A stretch of 7,791 bases of DNA from Sedimentisphaerales bacterium (GTDB lineage Bacteria; Planctomycetota; Phycisphaerae; Sedimentisphaerales; SG8-4), in NCBI GenBank assembly GCA_016932895.1, contig JAFGCA010000165.1:1-7791 (forward strand). Direction: 5' to 3'. The notes beneath the pieces were generated by a model. That model made no database searches. It had not been told where the DNA came from and worked only from the letters and a program-made list of their open reading frames with translations. Shown in pieces: positions 1 through 5,049 of this stretch. Made by a program: the position numbers and the translations under genes. Each line of letters starts with the position of its first letter. Position 1 is the stretch's first letter.

Positions 1-2
1 CG

Positions 3-257
3 CGCCGACGGTTGGTCACGCTTCTCAAGGCGCTGCCGCTGCACGTCATCGGCACCCGGCCCATCGAGGAGGCGACCGTCACGCGCGGCGGCGTCCGCAC
101 GAAGGAGATCAACCCGCAGACGATGGAATCGAGACTCCACCGGGGCCTCTTCTTCGCCGGCGAGGTCCTCGACGTGGACGGGCCCTGCGGCGGGTACAAT
201 CTCCAGATGTGCTTCTCCACCGGCGCCGCCGCCGGCCGCGCCGCCGCCATGGCGTGA
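3..257 (+). CDS. HI0933/BaiN-type FAD-dependent oxidoreductase, C-terminal fragment
   Basis: This is the last 84 codons of a gene that starts before the window; the frame is open from position 3 to a TGA at 255-257. The visible part matches the C-terminal end of the HI0933 (BaiN, 'aminoacetone oxidase-like') flavoprotein family. It has a threonine/glycine-rich stretch with VTRGGVRTKEINPQTMES, then GLFFAGEVLDVDGPCGGYN and an Ala/Gly-rich terminal helix. In this family those segments close the Rossmann-type FAD site, and the GGYN loop lies against the flavin. The enzymes are cytosolic flavoproteins of about 400 residues; physiological substrates are mostly uncertain, although BaiN acts on bile-acid intermediates in gut clostridia. 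An internal TTG at 12 is only an apparent start. The gene converges on the M48 gene with about 50 bp between the stop codons. Family assignment is strong; exact substrate cannot be inferred. Confidence 0.92.
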   Translation, partial: RRRLVTLLKALPLHVIGTRPIEEATVTRGGVRTKEINPQTMESRLHRGLFFAGEVLDVDGPCGGYNLQMCFSTGAAAGRAAAMA

Positions 258-309
258 TTGAGAGACCTCTCCAAAACCCAAGAGCAAGATGCGCCTCCCT
301 TTCCAGAGT

Positions 310-1128
310 CTACTTGGGTTGCTGGTAGTATTCCATCGCCTCGGGGATCAAGTTCTGCAGGTTTCGGATGCGGGTCGCGTCGGCCGGGTGCGTGCTGAGA
401 AGTTCCGGCGGCTGCGACTTGCCCTCCTTGGCCGCGGACATCCGCTGCCAGAATGCCACCGCCTCCTGCGGGTCGTACCCCGCCATCGCCATGAAGATCA
501 GCCCCAGCCTGTCCGATTCGTTCTCGTGCAGCCGGCTGAACGGCAGCAGCAAACCGATCTGCGTGCCCAAGCCGTAGGAGCTCACAAACAGATTCCTCGT
601 CGCCTCGGGCTTCTCCTTCATGGCCGTGTCGATCGCGATGCCCCCCATCTGCACCAGCAGACCCTGGGTCATCCGCTCGGACCCGTGCTTGGCGAAGACG
701 TGCGCGATCTCATGGCCCATCACCGTCGCCAGCCCCGCCTCGTTCTGGGCCACCGGAAGCAGGCCCGTATACACGACGACCTTGCCCCCGGGCATCGCGA
801 ACGCGTTGACCGCGCTATCCTCGACCAGATTGAACTCCCACTCATAACCCTCAAACGGGTCCTTGTCGCAGTGCTGCCGGCAGAACTGGTCCACCGCCAC
901 CTGAATCCGGGCCCCCACCCGCTTGACCATCGCCGTTTTTTCGGCGTCCGTGCTCACCTTGTTCTCGGAGATGAACTGGCTGTACTGCTGCAGGCTCAGG
1001 GAATTGATGATCGAATCGGGCACGAGATTCAACTGCCGCCGGCCCGTGATCTCCACTTCCGAGCATCCCGCCAACAAAAACAGCCAGCCAATCAGCACCA
1101 TCGAAATCGATCTCACAGTCGTTTTCAT
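310..1128 (-). CDS. M48 family zinc metallopeptidase, lipoprotein
   Basis: This is a complete 272-aa gene for a peptidase that should hydrolyse misfolded or mislocalised envelope proteins, like the BepA/LoiP/YcaL group. The N-terminus (MKTTVRS, then a hydrophobic run) ends in a lipobox L19-A20-G21-C22, so it is probably lipid-anchored; Ser follows the Cys, which does not suggest inner-membrane retention by the E. coli rule. The zinc site is H139-E140-I-A-H143, with E140 catalytic, and the third ligand is probably E202 in SRLHENESDRLG (ExxxD). The TGRRQLNLV segment just after the lipobox is typical of secreted M48 proteins. I chose the ATG at 1128 because AGGGAG lies 7 nt upstream and the signal peptide then starts with a short basic n-region; an in-frame ATG at 1182 would add 18 non-signal-like residues. 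TAGAAT at 1210-1215 (minus strand) is a possible -10, without a convincing -35. It has no operon partner in the window. Confidence 0.95.
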   Translation of the reverse strand: MKTTVRSISMVLIGWLFLLAGCSEVEITGRRQLNLVPDSIINSLSLQQYSQFISENKVSTDAEKTAMVKRVGARIQVAVDQFCRQHCDKDPFEGYEWEFNLVEDSAVNAFAMPGGKVVVYTGLLPVAQNEAGLATVMGHEIAHVFAKHGSERMTQGLLVQMGGIAIDTAMKEKPEATRNLFVSSYGLGTQIGLLLPFSRLHENESDRLGLIFMAMAGYDPQEAVAFWQRMSAAKEGKSQPPELLSTHPADATRIRNLQNLIPEAMEYYQQPK

Positions 1129-1135
1129 GCGAATT

Positions 1136-1141
1136 CTCCCT
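1136..1141 (-). promoter_or_regulatory. Ribosome binding site of the M48 gene (decides the start)
   Basis: Read on the minus strand this is AGGGAG, 7 nt before the ATG at 1128-1126. The alternative upstream ATG at 1182 has no comparable site, so the shorter 272-aa product is preferred. Confidence 0.7.
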
Positions 1142-1302
1142 GAATTCAGTGTGTCTTTCCGTCGCATCCAGTCCAGATCCACAGCAACGGCCCACCTCGG
1201 CCGCCGCCTATTCTACTATTTAGCCCCCCACCCGGTTCCGGTGCAAAGGTTTTTCCCCGGCCAAATCCACCACACGCAACGCTCGGCCCCGGCGGGCGGC
1301 TC

Positions 1303-1336
1303 TTCACCACAGAGGCGCAGAGGCTGCAAAACATGA
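1303..1336 (+). repeat. CACAGAG-type repeat fragment
   Basis: It begins TTCACCACAGAGGCGCAGAG, the characteristic opening of the CACAGAG unit family seen again at 1650, 2054, 2183, 2419 and 2630. No matching reverse arm is visible nearby, so it looks like a half element. Confidence 0.55.
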
Positions 1337-1415
1337 AACCTGACGCCGGCCGAAGGTAAGGACGATTCGCGGCTTTGGCAAAACTAGGCGTTGCAGCATG
1401 CCACCCTGTCGCTCA

Positions 1416-1616
1416 TTGGGTACGTTTTCGCCGCACCGCCCTCGTTTTTTGCCCAAACTCGCCGATATTGGCTTCGTTTGGCGCGTCCGGCCGCCCAGAT
1501 TGGGTTTGTTTTCCGTTTCCTGTGGTTTCGATCATCTGCCTTTCGAGCTTGTTTCGGATTTCCCGCTTCCGACCGGCCCTGCCGGGCCAAACCGGCGTGG
1601 ATTGGGTCCGTTTCGC
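1416..1616 (-). repeat. Four copies of an ATTGGGTnnGTTT motif
   Basis: On the plus strand ATTGGGTACGTTT (1416), ATTGGCTTCGTTT (1467), ATTGGGTTTGTTT (1499) and ATTGGGTCCGTTT (1601) share one consensus; read on the minus strand it is AAACnnACCCAAT. Spacings are irregular (51, 32 and 102 bp) and the sequence between copies is unlike. I recognise this kind of array as a planctomycete dispersed intergenic repeat that often produces spurious short ORFs; its function is unknown. Confidence 0.55.
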
Positions 1617-1649
1617 ACAATCCCCCTCCCGGCCCGGCCACGTTCCAGT

Positions 1650-1742
1650 TTCCACCACTGAGCCGCAGAGGATACAGAGCATGACTCTTAGTTTCAGGCA
1701 GATTTGCATACATCTCCGCGTTCTCCGAGTCTCCGTGGTGAA
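1650..1742. repeat. Imperfect inverted-repeat (hairpin) element of the CACAGAG family
   Basis: The left arm (1650-1682) begins TTCCACCACTGAGCCGCAGA. The right arm (1712-1742), reverse-complemented, begins TTCACCACGGAGACTCGGAG. After a one-base offset about 18 of 26 arm positions agree. The roughly 29-base loop is unrelated to either arm. A complete hairpin with this outline suggests a non-autonomous repeat or MITE-like unit, but I see no target-site duplication that I would trust. Confidence 0.5.
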
Positions 1743-1853
1743 CTCGCGCCGGCCCTGAATTCCCATCGCCGGCTTCCTATCGCAAGGCCAGTCTCTTAGT
1801 TGTATAGACATCATAAACGACCGCAGCGACGCGGTCAAGCAAAAACCTCCGGA

Positions 1854-1886
1854 AACCACGAAGAACACGAGGGACGCGAAGAAACC
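1854..1886 (+). repeat. CACGAAG-type repeat fragment
   Basis: ACCACGAAGAACACGAGGGA followed by CGCGAAGAAA is a degenerate member of the same periodic CACNNAG family as the CACAGAG units, with roughly 8-9 base periodicity. It lies 46 bp before the composite unit at 1932. Confidence 0.4.
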
Positions 1887-1931
1887 GCCAATTATCAACC
1901 ATCCTCAATCAACCCAAAGCCCCAGACAAAC

Positions 1932-2012
1932 ACAGATAACTTCTTTTACAACAAGGAATTACGCAGGATTTACACGGATACGACTTTGTCATTGCCGGCG
2001 CATCGCGGCAAT
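1932..2012 (+). repeat. Composite repeat unit, copy A, with terminal hairpin
   Basis: AGATAACTTCTTTTACA is followed by GGATTTACACGGATACGACT and TTGTCATTGCCG. It ends in a short hairpin at 1991-2012, where ATTGCC pairs with GGCAAT and, past a bulged G, GCG pairs with CGC. The unit parallels the one at 2470-2578, which carries the same GACTTTGTCATT join to a hairpin. Confidence 0.55.
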
Positions 2013-2053
2013 CACCAACGCCACGGGCCAGCCCACACAAACAACAGATTTCA

Positions 2054-2087
2054 AACCGCAGAGGCCGCAGAGGAACGCGGAGGAACC
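2054..2087 (+). repeat. CGCAGAG-type repeat fragment
   Basis: AACCGCAGAGGCCGCAGAGG followed by AACGCGGAGGAA is a three-period member of the CACAGAG family, placed between composite copies A and C. No reverse arm is adjacent. Confidence 0.5.
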
Positions 2088-2130
2088 CACTTGCCACGGG
2101 TCACGTGGGACGGATCACGGATTTTGAACG

Positions 2131-2180
2131 CGGATAACTGCTTTTTAGACACGGATGTACACGAGATGCACACGGATTCG
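2131..2180 (+). repeat. Composite repeat unit, copy C (truncated)
   Basis: CGGATAACTGCTTTTTAGAC followed by ACGGATGTACACGAGATGCA and CACGGATTCG matches the first two thirds of copy B at 2470. It loses the GACTTTGTCATT hairpin end and instead runs directly into the inverted repeat at 2183, suggesting that the hairpin element replaced or interrupted it. Confidence 0.5.
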
Positions 2181-2182
2181 AT

Positions 2183-2264
2183 CTCTCACACGAAGGCACA
2201 GAGCCACAGAGAATGATGGTCCCCGGATTGTTCCGACCTCCGTGTCTTTGTGTCTCTGTGTGAG
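2183..2264. repeat. Imperfect inverted-repeat (hairpin) element, second copy
   Basis: The left arm reads TCTCACACGAAGGCACAGAG and onward to about 2213. The right arm (2237-2264), reverse-complemented, begins TCTCACACAGAGACACAAAG. About 22 of 28 arm positions agree, and the outer TCTCACAC is perfect. The loop of about 23 bases contains CCCCGGATTGTTCCGA. It is the clearest complete hairpin member of the CACAGAG family in the window. Confidence 0.6.
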
Positions 2265-2418
2265 ATATAATTCACTGTGATCAATGGACTTGTGTCATGA
2301 CCGCGAGATTATCTGGAGAGGATTTCCAGTTGTTGCGACTTAATAGTGCCGATTTGCACCGATTCAGAGCCCTTTCAAACCGCGAAATACCCGAACCACG
2401 CGAAAAAACGATGTTCTG

Positions 2419-2447
2419 CCACAGAGGGCACCGAGAGCACTGAGGAA
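2419..2447 (+). repeat. CACAGAG repeat, exact 20-base partner of 2630
   Basis: It starts CCACAGAGGGCACCGAGAGC, and exactly these 20 bases recur at 2630-2649. The match then decays (ACTGAGGAA here, CCCGAGGAC there). The pair flanks composite copy B. Confidence 0.6.
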
Positions 2448-2469
2448 ATGGAACCGCAGATGAACGCGG

Positions 2470-2578
2470 ATGAACGCTGATAACTTCCTTTTTGACACGG
2501 ATTTACACGGGATGGACACGGATTCGACTTTGTCATTCCCGCGCAGAGCCTGCCCTCGACCCGATCGGGGGCGGGAAT
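2470..2578 (+). repeat. Composite repeat unit, copy B, with GCGGGAAT hairpin
   Basis: TGATAACTTCCTTTTTGACA leads to GGATTTACACGGGATGGACA and CGGATTCGACTTTGTCATT. The end is a long hairpin whose perfect 8-bp outer stem is ATTCCCGC (2535-2542) and GCGGGAAT (2571-2578). CATTCCCGC...GCGGGAATCCAG is a hairpin type widely dispersed in bacterial intergenic regions. It is the most complete of the three composite copies. Confidence 0.6.
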
Positions 2579-2629
2579 CCAGTAGAAACCACGGGGCACG
2601 GATCACGGACCACCGGCCACCGCATGGAG

Positions 2630-2668
2630 CCACAGAGGGCACCGAGAGCCCCGAGGACGCTGAGAAAC
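2630..2668 (+). repeat. CACAGAG repeat, second member of the exact 20-base pair
   Basis: It repeats the 20 bases at 2419-2438 and continues with CCCGAGGACGCTGAGAAAC, a three-period extension. It is the last recognisable repeat unit before the candidate promoter of the peptide locus. Confidence 0.55.
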
Positions 2669-2748
2669 TCAACCCTAAACACTCAAAACTAACAACTCCC
2701 CGCCACCCCCTTCACCCAAACACCTTGCTATTTTCTTGAATTTTCCCC

Positions 2749-2777
2749 TTGCATCCCCCGCACGCAGACGCCATAAT
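2749..2777 (+). promoter_or_regulatory. Candidate sigma-70-type promoter of the peptide/radical SAM locus
   Basis: TTGCAT (2749-2754) and CATAAT (2772-2777) are separated by exactly 17 bases, and an AT-rich stretch (TATTTTCTTGAATTTT) lies just upstream. The -10 is good (5 of 6), the -35 weak (3 of 6). It is the best promoter-like pair I found between the repeat block and the peptide gene; transcription from it would leave a leader of about 340 nt. Confidence 0.35.
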
Positions 2778-2783
2778 ACGGGC

Positions 2784-3113
2784 ACTTGACGTGCGGTTCA
2801 TACTGCTTTGATCGACACCAACGATCCGAACCGCGAGACAGAACGGCCTGAGGCCTCAGAGAGCGGCAATAAGATGGTGGCGCGGAGAAATGGCTAAGCG
2901 GTAAATGCCCAGGATTCGTTGCGTGGCACAGAAGCCGAAGCGCTAAATACCAAGCGGAAGAAGTACCGGCCACCTTTGGTTCACTCAAGTTGCAGAGGAG
3001 ACGGAGAAACAGGCTGGCCTCCGGTGGGTGAGACTGCTTGTGCTTATTGTGCGTACTGCGGTTTCTGGTAGACCAAGTTCGCGGACGCGATGCTAGACAA
3101 GCCCACAGTGTCT
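2784..3113 (+). other. Long untranslated stretch before the peptide gene, with inverted repeats
   Basis: No plus-strand reading frame longer than about 16 codons with a usable start is visible here. A nested inverted repeat lies at 2793-2834: GCGGTTC pairs with GAACCGC, and inside it GATCG pairs with CGATC around a 7-base loop. A perfect 12-bp palindrome CTGAGGCCTCAG follows at 2848-2859. A minus-strand frame is open through the whole stretch but has implausible composition. I do not recognise a known riboswitch or RNA family. It may be a structured leader or simply spacer DNA. Confidence 0.35.
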
Positions 3114-3117
3114 GGAG
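3114..3117 (+). promoter_or_regulatory. Ribosome binding site of the repeat-peptide gene
   Basis: GGAG sits 8 nt before the ATG at 3126. This normal spacing is part of the case that the 76-aa peptide is really translated. Confidence 0.6.
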
Positions 3118-3125
3118 TGTAAGAA

Positions 3126-3356
3126 ATGACCATAGGAAACCCACACAAGAAGACTGCCGCACGCAGACGGAATTGCATTGTCTGTCCAGAGGAAATTCTC
3201 CCGCCAGAAATCCTTGATGGGAGCCCGCAGTACCAACACTACGAGGCCGCGCCTCCTCCGTATCAGGCCGGCCCTCCCTATAGCGCTGGCCCTCCCTATA
3301 GCGCTGGCCCTCCCTATAGCGCTGGCCCTCCATACAGGGCGGGCTTCCCACGATAG
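3126..3356 (+). CDS. Candidate RiPP precursor peptide with five PPYxAG repeats
   Basis: This is a 76-aa peptide that I do not recognise from a named family. Residues 1-40 would be the leader: a basic start (HKKTAARRR), a C17-I-V-C20 pair, then an acidic PEEILPPEILDG stretch and QYQHYE. Residues 44-73 are five tandem hexapeptides: PPYQAG, three identical PPYSAG, then PPYRAG, ending in FPR. Tyrosines recur at 46, 52, 58, 64 and 70. Support for coding is a GGAG site 8 nt upstream and the pattern of differences among units, which are silent except at the x codon. The radical SAM/SPASM gene begins 222 bp downstream on the same strand, the usual maturase position. I infer that the enzyme modifies the repeated core, most likely at Tyr, possibly with leader recognition through residues 1-40. 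Alternatives are a proline-rich structural peptide or a non-functional tandem repeat. The reverse strand is also open here but shows no coding signal. Confidence 0.68.
   Translation: MTIGNPHKKTAARRRNCIVCPEEILPPEILDGSPQYQHYEAAPPPYQAGPPYSAGPPYSAGPPYSAGPPYRAGFPR
3255..3344 (+). repeat. Five tandem 18-bp units encoding PPYxAG
   Basis: Units lie at 3255, 3273, 3291, 3309 and 3327. The middle three are identical (CCTCCCTATAGCGCTGGC). The first and last differ from them at third codon positions (CCG/CCC/CCA, TAT/TAC, GCC/GCT/GCG) and at the fourth codon (Gln, Ser, Arg). The array is an exact multiple of three, so copy-number change keeps the frame. Confidence 0.9.
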
Positions 3357-3432
3357 AACGCGCGGGCATTCTCAGGAAAGCCGTCCCGAAAAAGAGATTC
3401 GATCGGATACGTCTGCCGGCGCTTCGGCGAAG

Positions 3433-3458
3433 ATCAGAGGACGAAGAGCCTGATTTTT
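3433..3458 (+). terminator. Weak stem-loop with T-run between peptide and maturase genes
   Basis: ATCAG (3433-3437) pairs with CTGAT (3450-3454), extendable by one G-C pair past a bulged A, and a run of five T follows immediately. The stem is short, so it could only be a leaky terminator. In RiPP loci such a site can make the precursor transcript more abundant than the enzyme transcript. Confidence 0.25.
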
Positions 3459-3473
3459 CGACGGACTGGACGC

Positions 3474-3516
3474 GGTGAGGGTGAGGAAGAGGTAGAGGTA
3501 GTAGGGAAAGTGGGAG
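3474..3516 (+). repeat. Purine-rich tract with GTGAGG and AGAGGT doublets
   Basis: Apart from a few T this 43-base stretch is all G and A. It contains GTGAGG twice and AGAGGT twice in tandem, offering several Shine-Dalgarno-like GAGG/AGGG cores. It lies just before the GTG at 3510, which is the alternative start of the maturase. Confidence 0.5.
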
Positions 3517-3578
3517 TTTCTGCATCGGCAGGTCGCCTCCTTTCGAGTCTTGCATCTGTATTGGATACTGGTATTCAT

Positions 3579-4853
3579 ATGAAGCGGAGTATATTCCAGC
3601 TTGACACGCTCAAGGGCAACAAGTTCATCTGCGATGCTGAATCCGGACGGTGGGTGGTGGCAGACTACATAGATGAGTCAGTAGTCGCAAAGATATCACG
3701 GGCGCGACCCCAAGGCGCATACAGAGGTATGGCGCTCGTACTCCTCAACGTCACTAGAGCCTGCAATTTTGACTGCGTGTACTGTCTCATAGGAAGTCTG
3801 AAGCAAGAAGGGCGTAGCATGCCTTACGACGTGGCGAGAAGAGCCATCGACAGGGTGATGGAGTTGCCGGAGGAGGACAGATATGTGATTTTCCATGGCA
3901 GTGAACCAATGATGAATTTCGCGCTGATTAAACGGCTCCTGCTCCACTCTCACAAGAACGGCTACAAGATAAGATATGCCATGCAGTCTAATGGTTCCCT
4001 TTTTGACAGGGAGAACATAGATTTCCTGGTGGAGATGGAAACCTATATAGGAATCAGCTTAGACGGAACCAGAGAGCATCATAACAGAAACCGCCCCTAC
4101 GCAGGAGGAATGCCCTCCTACGATGACGTTATGGCCAACGTACACTTGGTAATTGAACGACAAGGAGGCATGGGAGTGATCTGCGTCGTTACGAAGGCAA
4201 ACGTAAATTCTCTGGAGAGAATTGTTGAGAATCTCGAAAGCGAAGGCATTACTGCGGTCTCCTTCTGTCCCGTCAGTAGTGGCAATAAGGATATCGCCGC
4301 CAACGAGGAAGACCTCATTAGAAACATGGTCTGTATTCTGGATAGATATTTCCTGGCGAAGCTGAGCGGAACAGCCACCATCGAAATAGAGAATGCGCGG
4401 AAGTACTTGATCAACCTAGCCCCAAGGACTTCGCCAGTGAATTGCGTTCAGTGCAGTATTGGCTCCAAATACCCATTGCTTGGCGTAGATGTCAACGGAG
4501 ATATCTACCCATGCGACTACTTCTGGGGCCAGTGCGAATACTTGCTAGGTAACATCCAAGACGATTCTTTTGATTCAGTAATAAATAAGCCCCGGGATTT
4601 CCGGGCGTACAGGGACGTGAACGACATGAGAGGCTGCTCGAAATGCGATTGGAGAAGGTTCTGCGGGGGAGGGTGCCCTGGGACTTTTGTGCTTCAGGGA
4701 AAAAGCGTGGCAACGAAAAGTCCCTACTGCAATTTCCACAGGGCTATGCTTCAGTACATGGCGCGGAGAATTCCCCTCCTCCACGAGAAGGGCCTTGTGC
4801 GCGAGATACTCGGAACCAGACCTAGCCCTCCTTTTGGGAAACACCGAGTGTAG
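3579..4853 (+). CDS. Radical SAM/SPASM peptide maturase
   Basis: This 424-aa cytosolic enzyme should cleave S-adenosylmethionine reductively at a [4Fe-4S] cluster and use the deoxyadenosyl radical to modify a peptide. Residues 1-40 (FQLDTLKGNKFICDAESGRW) resemble the PqqD-like recognition segment fused to some SPASM maturases; this is a weak likeness. The radical SAM cluster motif is C62-N-F-D-C66-V-Y-C69. FHGSEP (105-110) replaces the usual GGEP, and QSNGSLF follows. The C-terminal SPASM part has C289/C292, C312, C319, then C353xxC356x5C362x3C366 and C384, enough for two auxiliary clusters, as in anSME-type and CteB-type enzymes. I prefer the ATG at 3579 because the 23 codons gained from the GTG at 3510 look non-coding in third positions, although that GTG has better upstream GAGG/AGGG cores. 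G+C is lower than in the flanking genes. The likely substrate is the PPYxAG peptide 222 bp upstream; the chemistry (crosslink, epimerisation or other) cannot be read from sequence. Confidence 0.93.
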   Translation: MKRSIFQLDTLKGNKFICDAESGRWVVADYIDESVVAKISRARPQGAYRGMALVLLNVTRACNFDCVYCLIGSLKQEGRSMPYDVARRAIDRVMELPEEDRYVIFHGSEPMMNFALIKRLLLHSHKNGYKIRYAMQSNGSLFDRENIDFLVEMETYIGISLDGTREHHNRNRPYAGGMPSYDDVMANVHLVIERQGGMGVICVVTKANVNSLERIVENLESEGITAVSFCPVSSGNKDIAANEEDLIRNMVCILDRYFLAKLSGTATIEIENARKYLINLAPRTSPVNCVQCSIGSKYPLLGVDVNGDIYPCDYFWGQCEYLLGNIQDDSFDSVINKPRDFRAYRDVNDMRGCSKCDWRRFCGGGCPGTFVLQGKSVATKSPYCNFHRAMLQYMARRIPLLHEKGLVREILGTRPSPPFGKHRV

Positions 4854-5049
4854 CCTCACTCTGTACCAAAGCCCCTGAAAATCATCCCTTCTCCCGCCCG
4901 TTGCTCCAGTGACATGGGCCCCAGAGTTCCTGTGGACGGGCCAGAAACAAACGATGGGATGCGTCTCTATACTCCTCACGTAGACACCCAGCGCAGTAAA
5001 AATGACAGCGGCCTGACGAACTCGACCACTCCCCTTCTGAGGTAATGAC

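Larger units (their letters stand above)
1183..2748. other. Gene-free intergenic block made of degenerate dispersed repeats
   Basis: I see no credible coding gene here on either strand. Open frames exist on both strands but they are short, overlap one another and give Arg/Pro/Ser/Cys-rich products (for example readings like TETRRTRR, or SVPSVAP and GNDKVES on the reverse strand). In my experience such products are translation artefacts of intergenic repeats. The block holds CACAGAG-type units, two imperfect hairpin elements, three composite GATAACTTC/ACACGGAT units and a four-copy ATTGGGT motif, each listed separately. The repeat units are degenerate and partly overlapping, which suggests old insertions or nested decay rather than one recent mobile element. 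There is no transposase, tRNA or rRNA. Confidence 0.75.

Noticed and set aside
275..320. Inverted repeat AACCCAAG / CTTGGGTT between the converging flavoprotein and M48 genes as a terminator
   Set aside because: An 8-bp stem with a 30-base loop and no adjoining T-run; too weak to call.
289..1143. Plus-strand 284-codon open frame opposite the M48 gene
   Set aside because: It is antisense to a clear M48 peptidase with lipobox and HEIAH. Its product is His/Arg/Leu-rich as expected from the reverse frame of a GC-rich gene.
1303..2668. CRISPR array
   Set aside because: The repeats are degenerate, variable in length and unevenly spaced, with no constant repeat and spacer sizes and no cas genes.
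1384..2740. Numerous 60-160 codon frames on both strands of the repeat block
   Set aside because: Overlapping frames on both strands, compositions typical of repeat translations, no ribosome sites with normal spacing and no recognisable domains.
2876..2970. tRNA-like word GGAGAAATGGCTAAGCGGTA in the leader
   Set aside because: It resembles the start of a tRNA-Ser or tRNA-Leu, but there is no GGTTCGAATCC-type T-loop, no anticodon arm and no matching acceptor end.
2784..3125. Group II intron or retroelement remnant in the leader
   Set aside because: No reverse transcriptase in the window and no domain V-like hairpin, so there is nothing beyond a general impression of structure.
3178..3453. 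Plus-strand 91-codon frame reading LPIALA repeats
   Set aside because: It overlaps the peptide gene in another frame. The outer repeat units change residues in this frame but are silent in the PPYxAG frame.
2728..3555. Minus-strand 275-codon open frame across the peptide gene, reading RYREGQ repeats
   Set aside because: Ser/Arg/Pro/Leu-rich with no motif. Its repeat is only the reverse reading of the 18-bp array, and the outer units do not keep the RYREGQ pattern, unlike PPYxAG on the plus strand.
4840..4945. Terminator after the maturase gene (GAGTG/CACTC at the stop, GGCCC/GGGCC at 4916-4941)
   Set aside because: Stems are only 5 bp, loops are 6 and 16 bases, and no T-run follows either.
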